A DNA stretch of 64,000 nt from VAZQ01 sp963827585 (GCA_963827585.1 CAWHCK010000047.1:1-64000); one strand, 5' to 3'; shown: positions 24,609 through 34,435, counted from the stretch's first letter. Numbers and translations: made by a program. The notes: a model not told the origin generated them from the letters alone.

Positions 24609-25385
24609 TCATGCCGCTCCGAGATAGGCTTCTTGCACTTGCCGGTCGGCGGCAACCTCCGCGAACGTTCCCTCCTTGATCTTGCGGCCGTAATTGAGCA
24701 CCGCGCAACGGTCGGTGATGCGCTCGATCACGCCCATCTCGTGCTCGATGATGACGATGGTCAAGCCCGGCATGCGGTTGCGCACGGACAGGATGTCGTC
24801 CATGAGCCGGCGCGTTTCCTCATGCGTCATGCCCGCGGAGGGCTCGTCGAGCAGGACGAGCCGCGGCCGGCTGATGAGCGCGCGGCAAATCTCGACTCGC
24901 CGCCGGTCGATCATCGGCAGGCCGGCTGCCGGCTCGTCGATGCGGCCGGCAAGCTCCGGGTTGAACACCGTGACCAGCGCGCGCGCTTCCTCCCAATTGC
25001 GCGCGAACTCGGCGGCGAATGCGCCGCGCCGCAGCAGGTTGAACACGAGCCCGTGGTTCAGCCGCTTGTGGTTCCCGACCATGATGTTGTCGAACACCGA
25101 CAGCGGCAGGCACATGCGCGAGCGCTGAAAGGTGCGGGTAACCCCCGCGCGATAGACCGCTTGCGGAGCGGCTGCGGTCATGTCCCTGCCGGCAAAGGTG
25201 ACTGTGCCCGCATCGGCGCCGTAGATCCCGGTCACCACGTTGAACAGCGTGGTCTTGCCCGAGCCGTTCGGCCCGATCAGGCCGACGATCTCGCCCTCGT
25301 CGACGGTGAGGTCCACGCCGTCGAGCGCAACGACCCCGCCGAAGCGGCAGGTCAATCCCTTGCAGGCGAGCAGGGCGTCGCTCAT
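24609..25385 (-). CDS. livG: Branched-chain amino acid-type ABC ATPase, LivG
   Basis: The 258-residue ATPase has Walker A GPNGSGKTT, the LivG-type FQRSRMCLPLSVFDNIMVGNH segment, Walker B LVLLDEPSAGM and IIEHEM. The canonical LSGGQ signature is replaced by AAGLPMIDRRRVEI, a weaker form seen in some LivG proteins. The start at 25385 overlaps the LivM stop by four bases (ATGA). A longer upstream frame is an artefact. Confidence 0.9.
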   Translation of the reverse strand: MSDALLACKGLTCRFGGVVALDGVDLTVDEGEIVGLIGPNGSGKTTLFNVVTGIYGADAGTVTFAGRDMTAAAPQAVYRAGVTRTFQRSRMCLPLSVFDNIMVGNHKRLNHGLVFNLLRRGAFAAEFARNWEEARALVTVFNPELAGRIDEPAAGLPMIDRRRVEICRALISRPRLVLLDEPSAGMTHEETRRLMDDILSVRNRMPGLTIVIIEHEMGVIERITDRCAVLNYGRKIKEGTFAEVAADRQVQEAYLGAA

Positions 25386-26545
25386 GGCGCGTGCCGGGCA
25401 TGACGGCCCGGGAGGTAATCGCGCAGACGCCGCGGCAGCAGCCCCTCGGGACGAAACAGCAGGATCAGGATCACCAGGACCGCGTACAGGGCGAAGCGAT
25501 ATTCCTGGATGACCTGGAATTTCTCCGGCAGGATCACGACGAAGGCGGCGGCGGCCGCCACGCCCCACAGATTGCCGATGCCGCCGAGGAGAATGATCGA
25601 GACCAGGATCAGCGAATCGCCGAAGGTGAAATTGTTGGGCGCGATGAAGCCCAGCACGTGGGCATAGGCTGCGCCCGCGGTCCCGGCCAGAAAATTGCCG
25701 AGCGTGAAGGAGAGCACCTTCCAGCGCGCCAGATCGAGGCCATAGCAGGCCGAAGCGATTTCATCGAGGCGGATCGCGTCCATGCTCAGCCCGATCCACG
25801 AGCGCTCGAGCCGGCGCACCAGCGCGAAGCTCAGCACCAGCAGGGCCAATGCCAACAGCAGGTAGGAGAAGTAGAAGGACGCCGTGAAGTCGCCGATCCG
25901 GATCGGGCTGTTGAAGTTCCAGCCGAACAGCACGATCGGCTTGACCTGGATGCCTTGCGGTCCGCCGAGCGTGTCGTTGACCTCGAGAAACACCTTGAAC
26001 AGGATGCCGAAGGCGATGGTGACCAGCGCGGCGTAGTGGCCGCGGGTGCGCAGCACCGGCAGGATCAGGATCGATCCGATCAGCGCGGCCATCAGCCCGC
26101 CGAGCGGGAGCGTGAGCAACGACGGCAGCGACGTGTATTTGGTGACCACACCCGCGGTGTAGCAGCCGATGCCGAGAAAGGCCGCGCCCGCGAAGTTGAC
26201 GACGCCGGCATAGCCGAACTGGATGGTCAGGCCGAGCGCCGCGACCATGAGCAGCAACGCCGTCGTCATCATCAGGATGACGAAATGCTCCTCGTGGAAC
26301 CAGAGCGCGGCAACGAGCACGCCGGCGACCGCGGCCATGTCGAAGGCGCGTTCGTTGCGGTCGATGCCGGCGCGGATCTTGTCGACGAGGCCAAGGCGCG
26401 CGCCCAGCACGGTCGCGACGGCTGCAACCGCCAACAGCGTGCCCACCGCGCGCTCGCTTTCGGCGCCAAGGAATGCGATGCCGTAGAGCGTGGCGAGGGC
26501 CACGAAGCCGAGCGCGAACAGCGGCGTCCGGTCGGTGGGCGCCAT
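25382..26545 (-). CDS. livM: Branched-chain amino acid-type ABC permease, LivM
   Basis: The 387-residue permease has three or four extra N-terminal membrane helices and the LivM core (QFGYAGVVNFAGAAFLGIGCYTAG; the conserved EAA-like SWIGLSMDAIRLDEIASACYGLD loop; GGIGNLWGVAAAAAFVVILPE). It pairs with LivH, whose stop lies four bases upstream of its start. Confidence 0.9.
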   Translation of the reverse strand: MAPTDRTPLFALGFVALATLYGIAFLGAESERAVGTLLAVAAVATVLGARLGLVDKIRAGIDRNERAFDMAAVAGVLVAALWFHEEHFVILMMTTALLLMVAALGLTIQFGYAGVVNFAGAAFLGIGCYTAGVVTKYTSLPSLLTLPLGGLMAALIGSILILPVLRTRGHYAALVTIAFGILFKVFLEVNDTLGGPQGIQVKPIVLFGWNFNSPIRIGDFTASFYFSYLLLALALLVLSFALVRRLERSWIGLSMDAIRLDEIASACYGLDLARWKVLSFTLGNFLAGTAGAAYAHVLGFIAPNNFTFGDSLILVSIILLGGIGNLWGVAAAAAFVVILPEKFQVIQEYRFALYAVLVILILLFRPEGLLPRRLRDYLPGRHARHAP

Positions 26546-26549
26546 GCCG

Positions 26550-27464
26550 TCACACCCGCTCGCTCGATTTCTCCGCGAGCAGGCCGGTCGGCCGCCAGGC
26601 CATGATGGCGATGATCACGGCAAGCGCGAACACGTCCTTGTAGGCGCTGGCGAACGGCAGCGCGACCGCGCCGATGGTCTGCAGGCCGGCGAACAGGAAG
26701 CCGCCGAGGATGGCGCCGTAGATGTTGCCGAGCCCGCCGACCACGGCGGCGCTGAAGCCGAATACGCCGAGCAGAAGGCCCATGCTGAAATTGATCTCGT
26801 TGTAATAGAGCCCGTTCATCACGCCGGCGAAGGCGGCGACGGCCGAGCCGATCGCGAATGTGGTCAGCACGACGAAGGTGAAATTGATTCCCATGGTGCG
26901 CGCGGTCTCGCCGTCCTGCGCGACCGCGCGGATCGCAAGCCCGAGCTTGGTCTTGTTGATCAGGAGGTGGACGGCGACGATCATCGCCAGGCCCGCGGCC
27001 AGCAGGATCACGCTGTCGAGCCGCAGCGTGAAATGGCCCCAGGTGAAGGCGTTGGTCGGGAGCAGCGCCGGGAACGGCTTGGGATTCGAGCCGTCCGGGA
27101 AGATGAGCCGCACGCCTTCGCGCAGCACCGTTCCCAGCATGAGCGTGATGAGCAAGGTGTTGAGCGCCGGCGCGGAGCGCAGCGGCAGCACCAGGGTGCG
27201 GGCGATCACCGCGCCGAGCAACGCCATCGCCGCCATGGCCACGGTCGAGACCGCGATGAGCTGAAGGAGCGGCGAGCCCACCTGCGCCGCCTTCAAGGCG
27301 ACATAGGTCGCAAAGCCGGTGAACACGCCCACGGTGAGCACGTCGCCGTGCGAGAACTTGATGACGTCGAGCACGCCGAAGAACAGCGTGAAGCCGACGG
27401 CAACCAGGGCGTACATCACCCCGAGCATCAGCCCGTTGATCAGGTATTGAAGCGCGATGTCCAC
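26550..27464 (-). CDS. livH: Branched-chain amino acid-type ABC permease, LivH
   Basis: The permease of about 304 residues starts at the GTG 27464 (VDIALQYLINGLMLGVMYAL), typical for LivH; the frame extends 18 codons further upstream into a repeat element, which is unlikely to be translated. Core motifs: FGVLDVIKFSHGDVLTVG and GLGNIYGAILGGFLFAGLQ. The ribosome binding site is weak, so the start is not certain. A palindromic repeat separates it from the binding protein gene. Confidence 0.85.
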   Translation of the reverse strand: MDIALQYLINGLMLGVMYALVAVGFTLFFGVLDVIKFSHGDVLTVGVFTGFATYVALKAAQVGSPLLQLIAVSTVAMAAMALLGAVIARTLVLPLRSAPALNTLLITLMLGTVLREGVRLIFPDGSNPKPFPALLPTNAFTWGHFTLRLDSVILLAAGLAMIVAVHLLINKTKLGLAIRAVAQDGETARTMGINFTFVVLTTFAIGSAVAAFAGVMNGLYYNEINFSMGLLLGVFGFSAAVVGGLGNIYGAILGGFLFAGLQTIGAVALPFASAYKDVFALAVIIAIMAWRPTGLLAEKSSERV

Positions 27465-27493
27465 GCCGTCAACTCGGATCGATGGAACAGGGG

Positions 27494-27579
27494 GTAGCCC
27501 GCATGGAGCGTAGCGCAATGCGGGCCGTCTCGCCGGGCGGCACCGCTCCCGGATTTCGCTTACGCTCCATCCGGGCTAC
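27494..27579. repeat. Pair of ~31-bp elements in inverted orientation
   Basis: GTAGCCCGCATGGAGCGTAG at 27494 and its diverged inverted copy ending at 27579 (CTACGCTCC-type core, CCGGGCTAC end) can fold into a long hairpin. Each copy contains its own short palindrome (CCGCAT/ATGCGG). This is the dispersed intergenic palindrome type often found in Bradyrhizobium-like genomes. It lies between the binding protein gene and livH and may set their relative expression. Confidence 0.7.
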
Positions 27580-27617
27580 GCGTGTTCGAGAGGCCGGGGT
27601 GGCGCCCCCCCGCGTCA

Positions 27618-28778
27618 TCACTTCTTGAGCTTGCGCTTGCCGGACGCGTAATCGCTGTCCTCCCAGATCACCCACTTGCCGTCCTGGGCGATGTATTTGG
27701 TGATCAGCGGCACGGTGTTCTGCCCGTGATCGTCGAACGTGACCGGCCCGACAATGGAGTCGTAGTTCACGACATTGCCGAGCGCGGCGGTTACCTTCTT
27801 GCGGTCGGGCCCCACCTCCTCGATCTTGTCGAGGACGAGCGTCATGGCGGCGAAGCCGAAGGCACCGTAGGCCTCCGGCGGCTCCTTGTAGCCGGCCTTC
27901 TCGTATTCCGCCTGGAAGAACTTGCCGCCCGGCAGCTTCTCGATCGGGGCGCCCTCGATGAAGCTGAGCGAACCTTCCGCGAGCGGCCCGAGGCCCTGAA
28001 TATAAGCATCCGACTTGATGCCCGAAGTACCCTGGAACACCGCGTTGAAGCCGACCTTGTCCATCTGCGAGCGCAGGCGAATGCCGATCGGCGTGAGCCC
28101 GCCGAAATAGATGACCTCGGGATTGAGCGCCTTCGCCTGGGTGAGCTCGGCGGTGAAATCCTGCTGGTCGGCGGTGACGCCGTAGGTGCCGACGATGTCG
28201 CCGCCGTTGGCCTTGAGGTACTGCGAGAAATACTGGTTGTGCGCCTTGCCGTAGTCGGTGGTGTCGTGAATGCTGACCCAGCGCTTGAAGCCGAGGCTGG
28301 TCATCAGCTTGGCCGCGACCTCGTTCTGATTGATCATGGTGCCGTTGACCCGGTGCACTTCCGGATACTTGTTGCGGTAGGTGATGTCGGGCAGAACCGC
28401 GCCCCACACCACCATCGGCAGGCCGAGCCGATTGTAGGTTTCGACCGCGGCGATGGCGGCAACCGAACAATAGTGCGAGACCGAGGCGATGATTGCGCGG
28501 TCGGCGCCTGCCTTGGTCGCCACCTGCACCGCGACATTGGGCTTGCACTCGTCGTCGAGCACGACGAGCTCGTATTCGTACTTTGCCTTCGGATCGGCGT
28601 TGCGCAGCTTGACGGCGAGCTCGGCCGAGTTGCGGCCGCCGAGGCCGTTCGCCGCCGTGCCGCCGGTCAGCGGGCCGATGAACGCCACCTTGACTTTGTC
28701 CTTGGCCGCGGCGGGCCATGACAGCGCTGCCAAAGCCGCGGCCAAGGCGATGGCGGGCAGAGCTTTTTTCCTGATCAT
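27618..28778 (-). CDS. LivK-type ABC substrate-binding protein
   Basis: The 386-residue precursor has a signal peptide (MIRKKALPAIALAAALAALSWPAAA) and the type I periplasmic binding fold: VKVAFIGPLTGG, ADRAIIASVSHYCSVAAIAAVETY, INQNEVAAKLM and STHDTTDYGKAH-like segments. It supplies the downstream LivHMGF transporter. Ligand not predictable; branched amino acids, amides or aromatic acids are all known for this family. Confidence 0.9.
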   Translation of the reverse strand: MIRKKALPAIALAAALAALSWPAAAKDKVKVAFIGPLTGGTAANGLGGRNSAELAVKLRNADPKAKYEYELVVLDDECKPNVAVQVATKAGADRAIIASVSHYCSVAAIAAVETYNRLGLPMVVWGAVLPDITYRNKYPEVHRVNGTMINQNEVAAKLMTSLGFKRWVSIHDTTDYGKAHNQYFSQYLKANGGDIVGTYGVTADQQDFTAELTQAKALNPEVIYFGGLTPIGIRLRSQMDKVGFNAVFQGTSGIKSDAYIQGLGPLAEGSLSFIEGAPIEKLPGGKFFQAEYEKAGYKEPPEAYGAFGFAAMTLVLDKIEEVGPDRKKVTAALGNVVNYDSIVGPVTFDDHGQNTVPLITKYIAQDGKWVIWEDSDYASGKRKLKK

Positions 28779-28898
28779 CTGATGTTCCCTCTGGTGCGGG
28801 GCGGGCGCGGGCGATTGCGGGAAGTCCGCGCGCGTGAACCCGGGACATGCAAATTACGCACCATGGTTGCTCAGCAGGGCGAAAGGCGCAAGTCCGCC

Positions 28899-30629
28899 TC
28901 ATTCCCTTTCCGGCTCCGCCGGAATGACCGGTAGCAGCAGATGCGAGTGATGCAGCGCGTCGCGAAAGACCTTGTGCGTGGTCGCGCGCCCGCTCGGCAG
29001 GTGGTAGCTGTCCGGCGGCAACAGCTGCGAGAAGGCATCCGCGAACGGCTCGTTGCACATCAGCTCGAGTTGGATGCGGTGGCCGGCCTTGAACAGGTTC
29101 GAGAACGAATAGATGCGGATGGCATACTCGATCACCTCGCCAGGCGACACCGGGATGGAGCGGGTATGGGGATGATGCGGCCGCCACGGTTTCGATTGCG
29201 CCGGGTCGAGCTCGCGATGGGAGGCCTTGAGATAGCCTGAGCCGACGAGCTGGCGGCTGCCCTGCGGGTCGACGTCATAGAGCTTGGCGATCAGGTTGGT
29301 GTCGTCGGTGTCGATGGCCACGTGGACGTAAAGCGCGGCCGGGCCCGTGATCTCGGTGTCCTCCATGAGCGGCGCTGTCGTCCATTTCAGGGATTGCACG
29401 TCGGGAGTCACGGTGAAGGGCGCCTGATAGAACCCGTCCGGCGGGGCGGCGTCGGTGCCCAGCGGCTCCGGGGTGGCGGCGAGCCGGTGGCGCGGGCGCA
29501 GATAGTACTTGCGCCACAGCGTGCGCGCGAGCGGCCATTCCTTTTCCGCGCGCCAGCGCCTGGCGCCCTCGACGAAGAGGCGGATCGGCCCCTGCTCGTC
29601 CATGATGCCGGTGTCGATGCCTTTGAGCCAATAGTCGTACCAGCGGAACATCTCGTCGTGGGATTCGTGGAACGGCCGCTCCTGCATCGGCGGCAGCGGC
29701 TGCAGGTCGAGACGCTTGATGCCTTGCACCTTCTCGAAGCAGTCGATGGTGCCGTCGACGGTCCAGCCGCGCCCCCATTTCACCTGGAAGTAGGCCGGGA
29801 TCGTGATCTTGTGCGCGTTGGTGATGGCCTGGCCCTCCTGCCAGAACGGGCCGTCGTGCGGATTGAGGATGAAGTCCATCCAGAGATCGTGCGTCTCCGG
29901 GTAGTTGAGCACGTGCACCATGTTCGGCCAGTGCTTGATGTCGGGGTCGGCGAGCCGCGCGCGGATGCGCGCCTGGTACTCCTGCGGCGAATAGACCTTG
30001 CTGCTCTTGCCGGAGACCTTGCGCACGGCGACGCCGCTGTCGCCGCCGCGGCCCTCGCGCGAGGCGCGCGGCATCAGCCACATGATGCCGCCGTGATAGC
30101 AAAGCTCGTACAGGTCGAAATGGCCGCCATTGACGAAGATCGCCTTGAGGTGCGGCGGGGATTCGGCCGCGCCCATCACCTGCACGGTGGCGAAATAGGA
30201 GATGCCGATCATGCCGATATTGCCGTCGCACCAGGGCTGCGCCGCCATCCATTCCACCAGGTCGTAGACGTCCTTGCCCTCGCCGTGGCCGCCGAGATCG
30301 TAGTTGCCGACGAGCTCGCCCTCGGAGCCGCCGGTGCCGCGCACGTCGGCGATCACATGGCCATAGCCGCGGCCGACCACGGCGCGGATGTCGCCGGCCT
30401 CGATGCCGCCATCCCAGAGCGGGCTCGGCCGCGCCTGCGGCGGCATGGTCAGTGCGAGCGCCTGCAATTCCTTGCCGTAGGGGCTGAGCGCGAGCAGCGC
30501 CGGCACCTTGCGGTCGGTGCGCGGCCGGTAGATATCGGCGGCAAGATGCACGCCGTCGCGCATCGGAATGCGGACATTTTTCTCGATCGTCATTGCTGAC
30601 GCTGCCGCGTCGGTGGTGTGATCCAGCAT
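28899..30629 (-). CDS. CocE/NonD-family hydrolase (X-Pro dipeptidyl-peptidase S15-like)
   Basis: The 576-residue cytoplasmic protein has the S15/CocE alpha/beta-hydrolase domain: MRDGVHLAADIYRP near the start, VIADVRGTGGSEGE, nucleophile motif GISYFATVQ with the catalytic Ser around 163, and a C-terminal jelly-roll domain (about 390-570). Members hydrolyse acyl esters or peptides such as cocaine esters and beta-lactam precursors. It follows the iron-type permease gene by 22 bases and may share its transcript, but a functional link is not obvious. Confidence 0.85.
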   Translation of the reverse strand: MLDHTTDAAASAMTIEKNVRIPMRDGVHLAADIYRPRTDRKVPALLALSPYGKELQALALTMPPQARPSPLWDGGIEAGDIRAVVGRGYGHVIADVRGTGGSEGELVGNYDLGGHGEGKDVYDLVEWMAAQPWCDGNIGMIGISYFATVQVMGAAESPPHLKAIFVNGGHFDLYELCYHGGIMWLMPRASREGRGGDSGVAVRKVSGKSSKVYSPQEYQARIRARLADPDIKHWPNMVHVLNYPETHDLWMDFILNPHDGPFWQEGQAITNAHKITIPAYFQVKWGRGWTVDGTIDCFEKVQGIKRLDLQPLPPMQERPFHESHDEMFRWYDYWLKGIDTGIMDEQGPIRLFVEGARRWRAEKEWPLARTLWRKYYLRPRHRLAATPEPLGTDAAPPDGFYQAPFTVTPDVQSLKWTTAPLMEDTEITGPAALYVHVAIDTDDTNLIAKLYDVDPQGSRQLVGSGYLKASHRELDPAQSKPWRPHHPHTRSIPVSPGEVIEYAIRIYSFSNLFKAGHRIQLELMCNEPFADAFSQLLPPDSYHLPSGRATTHKVFRDALHHSHLLLPVIPAEPERE

Positions 30630-30650
30630 TTCCTGTTCTCCGATTCCTGA

Positions 30651-32456
30651 TCAAGTCGGCTTGACCGGCTCCGCCGGCGCTCCGCTGCCCGCGGCGAGGC
30701 GCGCCAGCACCTGCCAGGCGATGACCACGGCGAGCAGGCCCAGCACGAGCCATACGCCGACGGCGGCAGCCTTGTTGGTTTCTCCGCCCGACCAATAGCT
30801 GTAGAGCAGCGCCGGCAGCATGGTGTTGTCGGCGCCCTGCAGCAGCAGCGCGGCGGTGAGCTCGCGCAGGCAATGGGCGAAGACCCAGATCCAGACCGCG
30901 GCGAGTCCCGGCGCGGTGAGCGGCACGATGACGCGGCGTATGGTGGCGATGAGGCCGGCACCGCTCATGCGCGCCGCCTCGTCGAGCTCCGGGTGGAGCT
31001 GCAGCACCACGCCGTTCATCGTGCGCGAGCCGAAGCTCAGATAGATGGTGAGATAGGCGACCGCGATGATCCAGATCGTGCCGTAGATCGGGATGATCTT
31101 GACCGCGAGATAGACGTAGATGAGCGCGGTCGCGATCAGCACCCCGGGCATGGCAAGCGGCAGGAAGGCGAGCGCATCGATCAGGCGTCGCCCGGGCGCA
31201 CGGCTCCTGATGCTCACCCAGGCGGTGACGAGCGAGAGCGCCGCCACCGCCGTCGAGGCCACGAGCGCCACGGTGAGGGAGTTGATCGTCGCCGCCGCGA
31301 TGAAGGGATTGGCGAAGAATTCGCGGTGGTTGGCGAGCGTCGCCATCCTGGCGGCGGCGACCGAGAGCGGCGCCTGGAACGGCATCAGGCTCGTCCAGAG
31401 CAGGATCAGGAGCGGCGCCAGCACGGCGCAGAGAAAATAGAGGACGACCCCCGCGACGGCGATCCAACGCAGCCGGCCGAGTTTGAACGGGCGCGGCCGA
31501 TAGCCTTTGCCGGTCACGGTGGCGAAGCGGCCCGCATGCCGCATCAGCCGGTGATAGGCGAGCGTGAGTGCGAGCAGGCCTAAGGTGAACAGCAGCGCCA
31601 TCGCGCTCACCTTGCCGTACTCCGGAATGCCGCGCGGGCTATCGGCCACCAGGCTGTAGATCTGGCTCGACAGCACGAAGATGCGCGCCGGCATGCCGAT
31701 CGTGCCCGGCACGTCGAAGACCACGAAGCTCACGATCATGAGGAAGATCGCCGTGCCGGCGAGGGCAGGCAGCAGCAGCGGCAGGATGATGCGAAAGACG
31801 AGCTGGCCGGTGCCGGCGCCGGAAACGAGCGCGCTCTCCTCGAGATTGGGGTCGAGATTGCGCGCGGCCGGCGCCAGGATCAGGAACGCCGACGGCACGA
31901 GCGCGAGGCCCTCGACGAAAACCATGCCGCCGAGCGAGTAGATGTTGAACGGCGGCGTGTCGAGCCCGAACGCGCCCATGGCCAGGGAGTTGATCACGCC
32001 GGTGCGTGGGCTCAGCAGGATGATCCAGCTGATGGCGAGCAGGAACGGCGGCGTCGCCATCGGCAGGATCACCATTGCGCGAACGAGCGCCGGCGCGGGC
32101 AGGTCGGTGCGCTCGACGAGCCAGGCGAGCGTGCCGCCGAGCACGAGGGCGACGGCGGTCGAGCCGACGGCGAATTGCAGGGTGGCCGCGACCAGGCTCC
32201 AGAACTGCGCGCTGGAATAGGTGTCGATCAGATGCGCGAGCGTGAAGCCCGGATCGCGCAGCAGCCCGGTCGGCTTGAATGCGCTCACCACCAGCACGGC
32301 GAGCGGCACCAGCACGAGCCAGGTCAGCAGCGCGCCGGTGAGGAGGACCGGCAGCATCCGCGCCGACCACGCGCGCGCGGACCGCGGCACCGCGACCGGG
32401 CTCGAGGGCAGGGAGGTCGTCGCGGCCAAGGGAAGCGGATCAGGGAGGCGGATCAA
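30651..32456 (-). CDS. Iron(III)-type ABC permease, two fused permease domains (FbpB-like)
   Basis: The 601-residue protein consists of two consecutive BPD_transp_1 domains (about 60-290 and 360-580), each with its own EAA loop (ESALVSGAGTGQLVFRIILPLLLPAL; DEAARMSGAGLIATIRRVIVPLTAPGL). This is the FbpB/ThiP/PotB-C fusion type. The start codon is a TTG, so the exact N-terminus is uncertain. The binding protein gene precedes it by 26 bases. No ATPase gene is adjacent. Confidence 0.85.
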   Translation of the reverse strand: MIRLPDPLPLAATTSLPSSPVAVPRSARAWSARMLPVLLTGALLTWLVLVPLAVLVVSAFKPTGLLRDPGFTLAHLIDTYSSAQFWSLVAATLQFAVGSTAVALVLGGTLAWLVERTDLPAPALVRAMVILPMATPPFLLAISWIILLSPRTGVINSLAMGAFGLDTPPFNIYSLGGMVFVEGLALVPSAFLILAPAARNLDPNLEESALVSGAGTGQLVFRIILPLLLPALAGTAIFLMIVSFVVFDVPGTIGMPARIFVLSSQIYSLVADSPRGIPEYGKVSAMALLFTLGLLALTLAYHRLMRHAGRFATVTGKGYRPRPFKLGRLRWIAVAGVVLYFLCAVLAPLLILLWTSLMPFQAPLSVAAARMATLANHREFFANPFIAAATINSLTVALVASTAVAALSLVTAWVSIRSRAPGRRLIDALAFLPLAMPGVLIATALIYVYLAVKIIPIYGTIWIIAVAYLTIYLSFGSRTMNGVVLQLHPELDEAARMSGAGLIATIRRVIVPLTAPGLAAVWIWVFAHCLRELTAALLLQGADNTMLPALLYSYWSGGETNKAAAVGVWLVLGLLAVVIAWQVLARLAAGSGAPAEPVKPT

Positions 32457-32482
32457 CGGGATCGTGTCATGGGCTCGCGCAG

Positions 32483-33505
32483 TCAGCGCTTCTTCTCGGC
32501 GGCCATCAGCATCTGGGTCAGCTCGGCATCAAGCTTTTCGATGGTCGCCGCCTCCTCGAAGGAATATTCCACCAGCTTGTGCGTGCCGACGCGCTCGGCG
32601 GTGTCGGTTCCCTTGATCAGCGGATTGCCGCGCCCGATCGCCGCCTCGTATGCCCTTGCGCCCTCGAGCGTGGACAGCCACGCCAGCAGGACCTGCGCGC
32701 CCTCGGGATTGCCGCCCTTGGAAACGACCGCGCCGTAGAGCGTGTTCATGGGCGTCGGGTCGAGGAAGCGCAGGCCCAGCGGCGCGCCCGCGGCGATCAC
32801 CGGCTGGGCCGAGTGGTAGAGGCCCATCCCGATATCGACCTCGCCGGCGGCGACCTGCTGCGCAAGCTGGAAGGTGGAGGGATAGATCATCGCCTTGAGC
32901 TCGATCAGCTTGCGCGTGTAGTCACGCATGTGCTGCTCGCCGTAGGCCTTGGCCAGCGTCCCGAGCGTCGCGGCGCGCACCCATTGGCCGATCTTGCCGC
33001 GCCAGCGCTCGGCGACAAGCCCGTCCCAGGTCTTGGGCAAATCGCCGTCCGCCACCCGCTGCTTGTTCCACACCAGCACGCCCAGCGCCGCGGTCGCGGC
33101 AACCGCATAGGGCGTGGTGACGAGCGCCGGATCGACGCCGAGGCTTTTCCAGTCGCTCGACAGCAATAGCTTGCGTTGGTTGAGCGGGATGAGTTGCGCC
33201 ACATCTCCGATGAAAAAGCTTGCCGTCGCCGCGCCGGCCTCCGATTCCTGGATGACGCGTGCGGCGATGCCTCCGCCACCGGTATTGCGCACGTATTGGA
33301 TCTTGATGTCCGGGTAGCGCTTGTTGAAGGCGGCGGCGATCTTGATGGCCGCCTCGGGCGGCGAGCTCTCGTACCAGATCACCGGCCCCTTCTTGGCCGC
33401 CGCCGCGGCGAGATCTTGCAGCGTAGCGGCGCCGGCGGCCTCCGCCGTAAGAACGAGCCCGGCGACGATTGCCGCCATGACCAGCCTGTGCGCCGCAAAA
33501 CCCAT
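32483..33505 (-). CDS. Iron-type ABC substrate-binding protein (FbpA-like)
   Basis: The 340-residue precursor starts MGFAAHRLVMAAIVAGLVLTAEAAGAA (signal peptide) after a GGAGG at good spacing; longer starts are less likely. The type II binding fold shows GPVIWYESSPPEAAIKIAAAF, IQYVRNTGGGGIAARVIQE, GVLVWNKQRV and DIGMGLYHSAQPV. I do not see the pair of tyrosines that binds Fe(III) in FbpA with confidence, so the ligand may be different (for example a polyamine or organic compound). Works with the two-domain permease downstream. Confidence 0.85.
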   Translation of the reverse strand: MGFAAHRLVMAAIVAGLVLTAEAAGAATLQDLAAAAAKKGPVIWYESSPPEAAIKIAAAFNKRYPDIKIQYVRNTGGGGIAARVIQESEAGAATASFFIGDVAQLIPLNQRKLLLSSDWKSLGVDPALVTTPYAVAATAALGVLVWNKQRVADGDLPKTWDGLVAERWRGKIGQWVRAATLGTLAKAYGEQHMRDYTRKLIELKAMIYPSTFQLAQQVAAGEVDIGMGLYHSAQPVIAAGAPLGLRFLDPTPMNTLYGAVVSKGGNPEGAQVLLAWLSTLEGARAYEAAIGRGNPLIKGTDTAERVGTHKLVEYSFEEAATIEKLDAELTQMLMAAEKKR

Positions 33506-33635
33506 CGATTCCTCCCTCATCCCTGATGTTTGTGCGCCCCGGCATGCCGGGGCGCTTTGAAACGACCATATCCCGCTTTTATGCATCATGCGAGACGTCG
33601 ATGCGCGCGGACCGGCGGGGTCGGCCCGTTCGCCC

Positions 33636-34094
33636 TCAGGCTGCTTGTTCGGGTCGGCGAAACGCGAGCAGATTGGCGATCATGGTTTGCACCGGCTCGT
33701 CGTTCTGATTGAGCGTCGTCATCCGGATCCGTACCGTGCCGCTCGATGGACGCACTTTCGATGGTTGCACGTCGAGGACCTCGCAATGCAGCCGCAGGGT
33801 GTCTCCCGGCCGCACCGGACGCGGCCAGCGCAATTCGTCGACGCCGCTCCCGATGATGCCGTGGGACAGCGGCAAGGTCTCGACAACGAGCTGCATCGTC
33901 AGCGCGGTCGTGTGCCAACCGCTGGCGACCAGTTCCTTGAAGAAGGTCGCCCGCGCGCTCGCCTCGTCCAGGTGGAAGGGCTGGCGATCGAACTCGCCGG
34001 CAAATCGCTTGATGGCGGCCGCATCGACGACGGCGCGCGCGTCCGACGTGAACACCTGCCCGGGAGCGAGATCCTCGAAAAAAGCCTTGGTCAC
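33636..34094 (-). CDS. MaoC-family (R)-hydratase-like protein
   Basis: The product, about 152 residues, has a hot-dog fold of the MaoC type: FFEDLAPGQVF, IKRFAGEFDRQPFHLDEASA (the catalytic Asp/His region), FFKELVASGWHT, and GSGVDELRWPRPVRPGDTL. These enzymes hydrate enoyl-CoA or process dicarboxylic acyl-CoA. The GTG at 34094 follows AGGAGA by six bases and is preferred over the GTG at 34097; a longer start at 34121 is also possible. It stands alone downstream of an empty region. Confidence 0.8.
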   Translation of the reverse strand: MTKAFFEDLAPGQVFTSDARAVVDAAAIKRFAGEFDRQPFHLDEASARATFFKELVASGWHTTALTMQLVVETLPLSHGIIGSGVDELRWPRPVRPGDTLRLHCEVLDVQPSKVRPSSGTVRIRMTTLNQNDEPVQTMIANLLAFRRPEQAA

Positions 34095-34121
34095 CACGTT
34101 CTCCTGTCGCCAAGCTGCCAA

Positions 34122-34435
34122 TCCCCGCGCGGCCGATCGGCCGCGACAATTGCTCTCAAAGTGCCGGACCGGGGTTTTGGCACGGGCACAACCGAACAGC
34201 GCAGATTGTTCTCACCCGCGCCGATCCGGCGCAAGTACGAGACAAGGCGCGAGGGCGCTTGCGAGGATGCCGGTGATTTCAGCGACGTTCGAAGCGCTCG
34301 CATGTGTTGCGGCGTACCGTCAGCCCGCCGGCGAGCGAAGTCGGATCGACGACAGACGACAGGAAAAGGAGCGCGCGGTCCGAGCGGTTCCCGCGGGTTC
34401 GCGTGCTTGGGTGGCGTTAGGCGCTGCCGCCGAAT
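34122..34435. other. Intergenic region, no gene seen
   Basis: GC-rich sequence between two minus-strand genes, presumably holding the promoter of the MaoC-like gene and the terminator of the small gene upstream. Short open frames are present but not convincing. Confidence 0.4.

Noticed and set aside
22762..24708. 648-codon methyltransferase
   Set aside because: The N-terminal part is an off-frame reading of livF; the methyltransferase starts at 23673.
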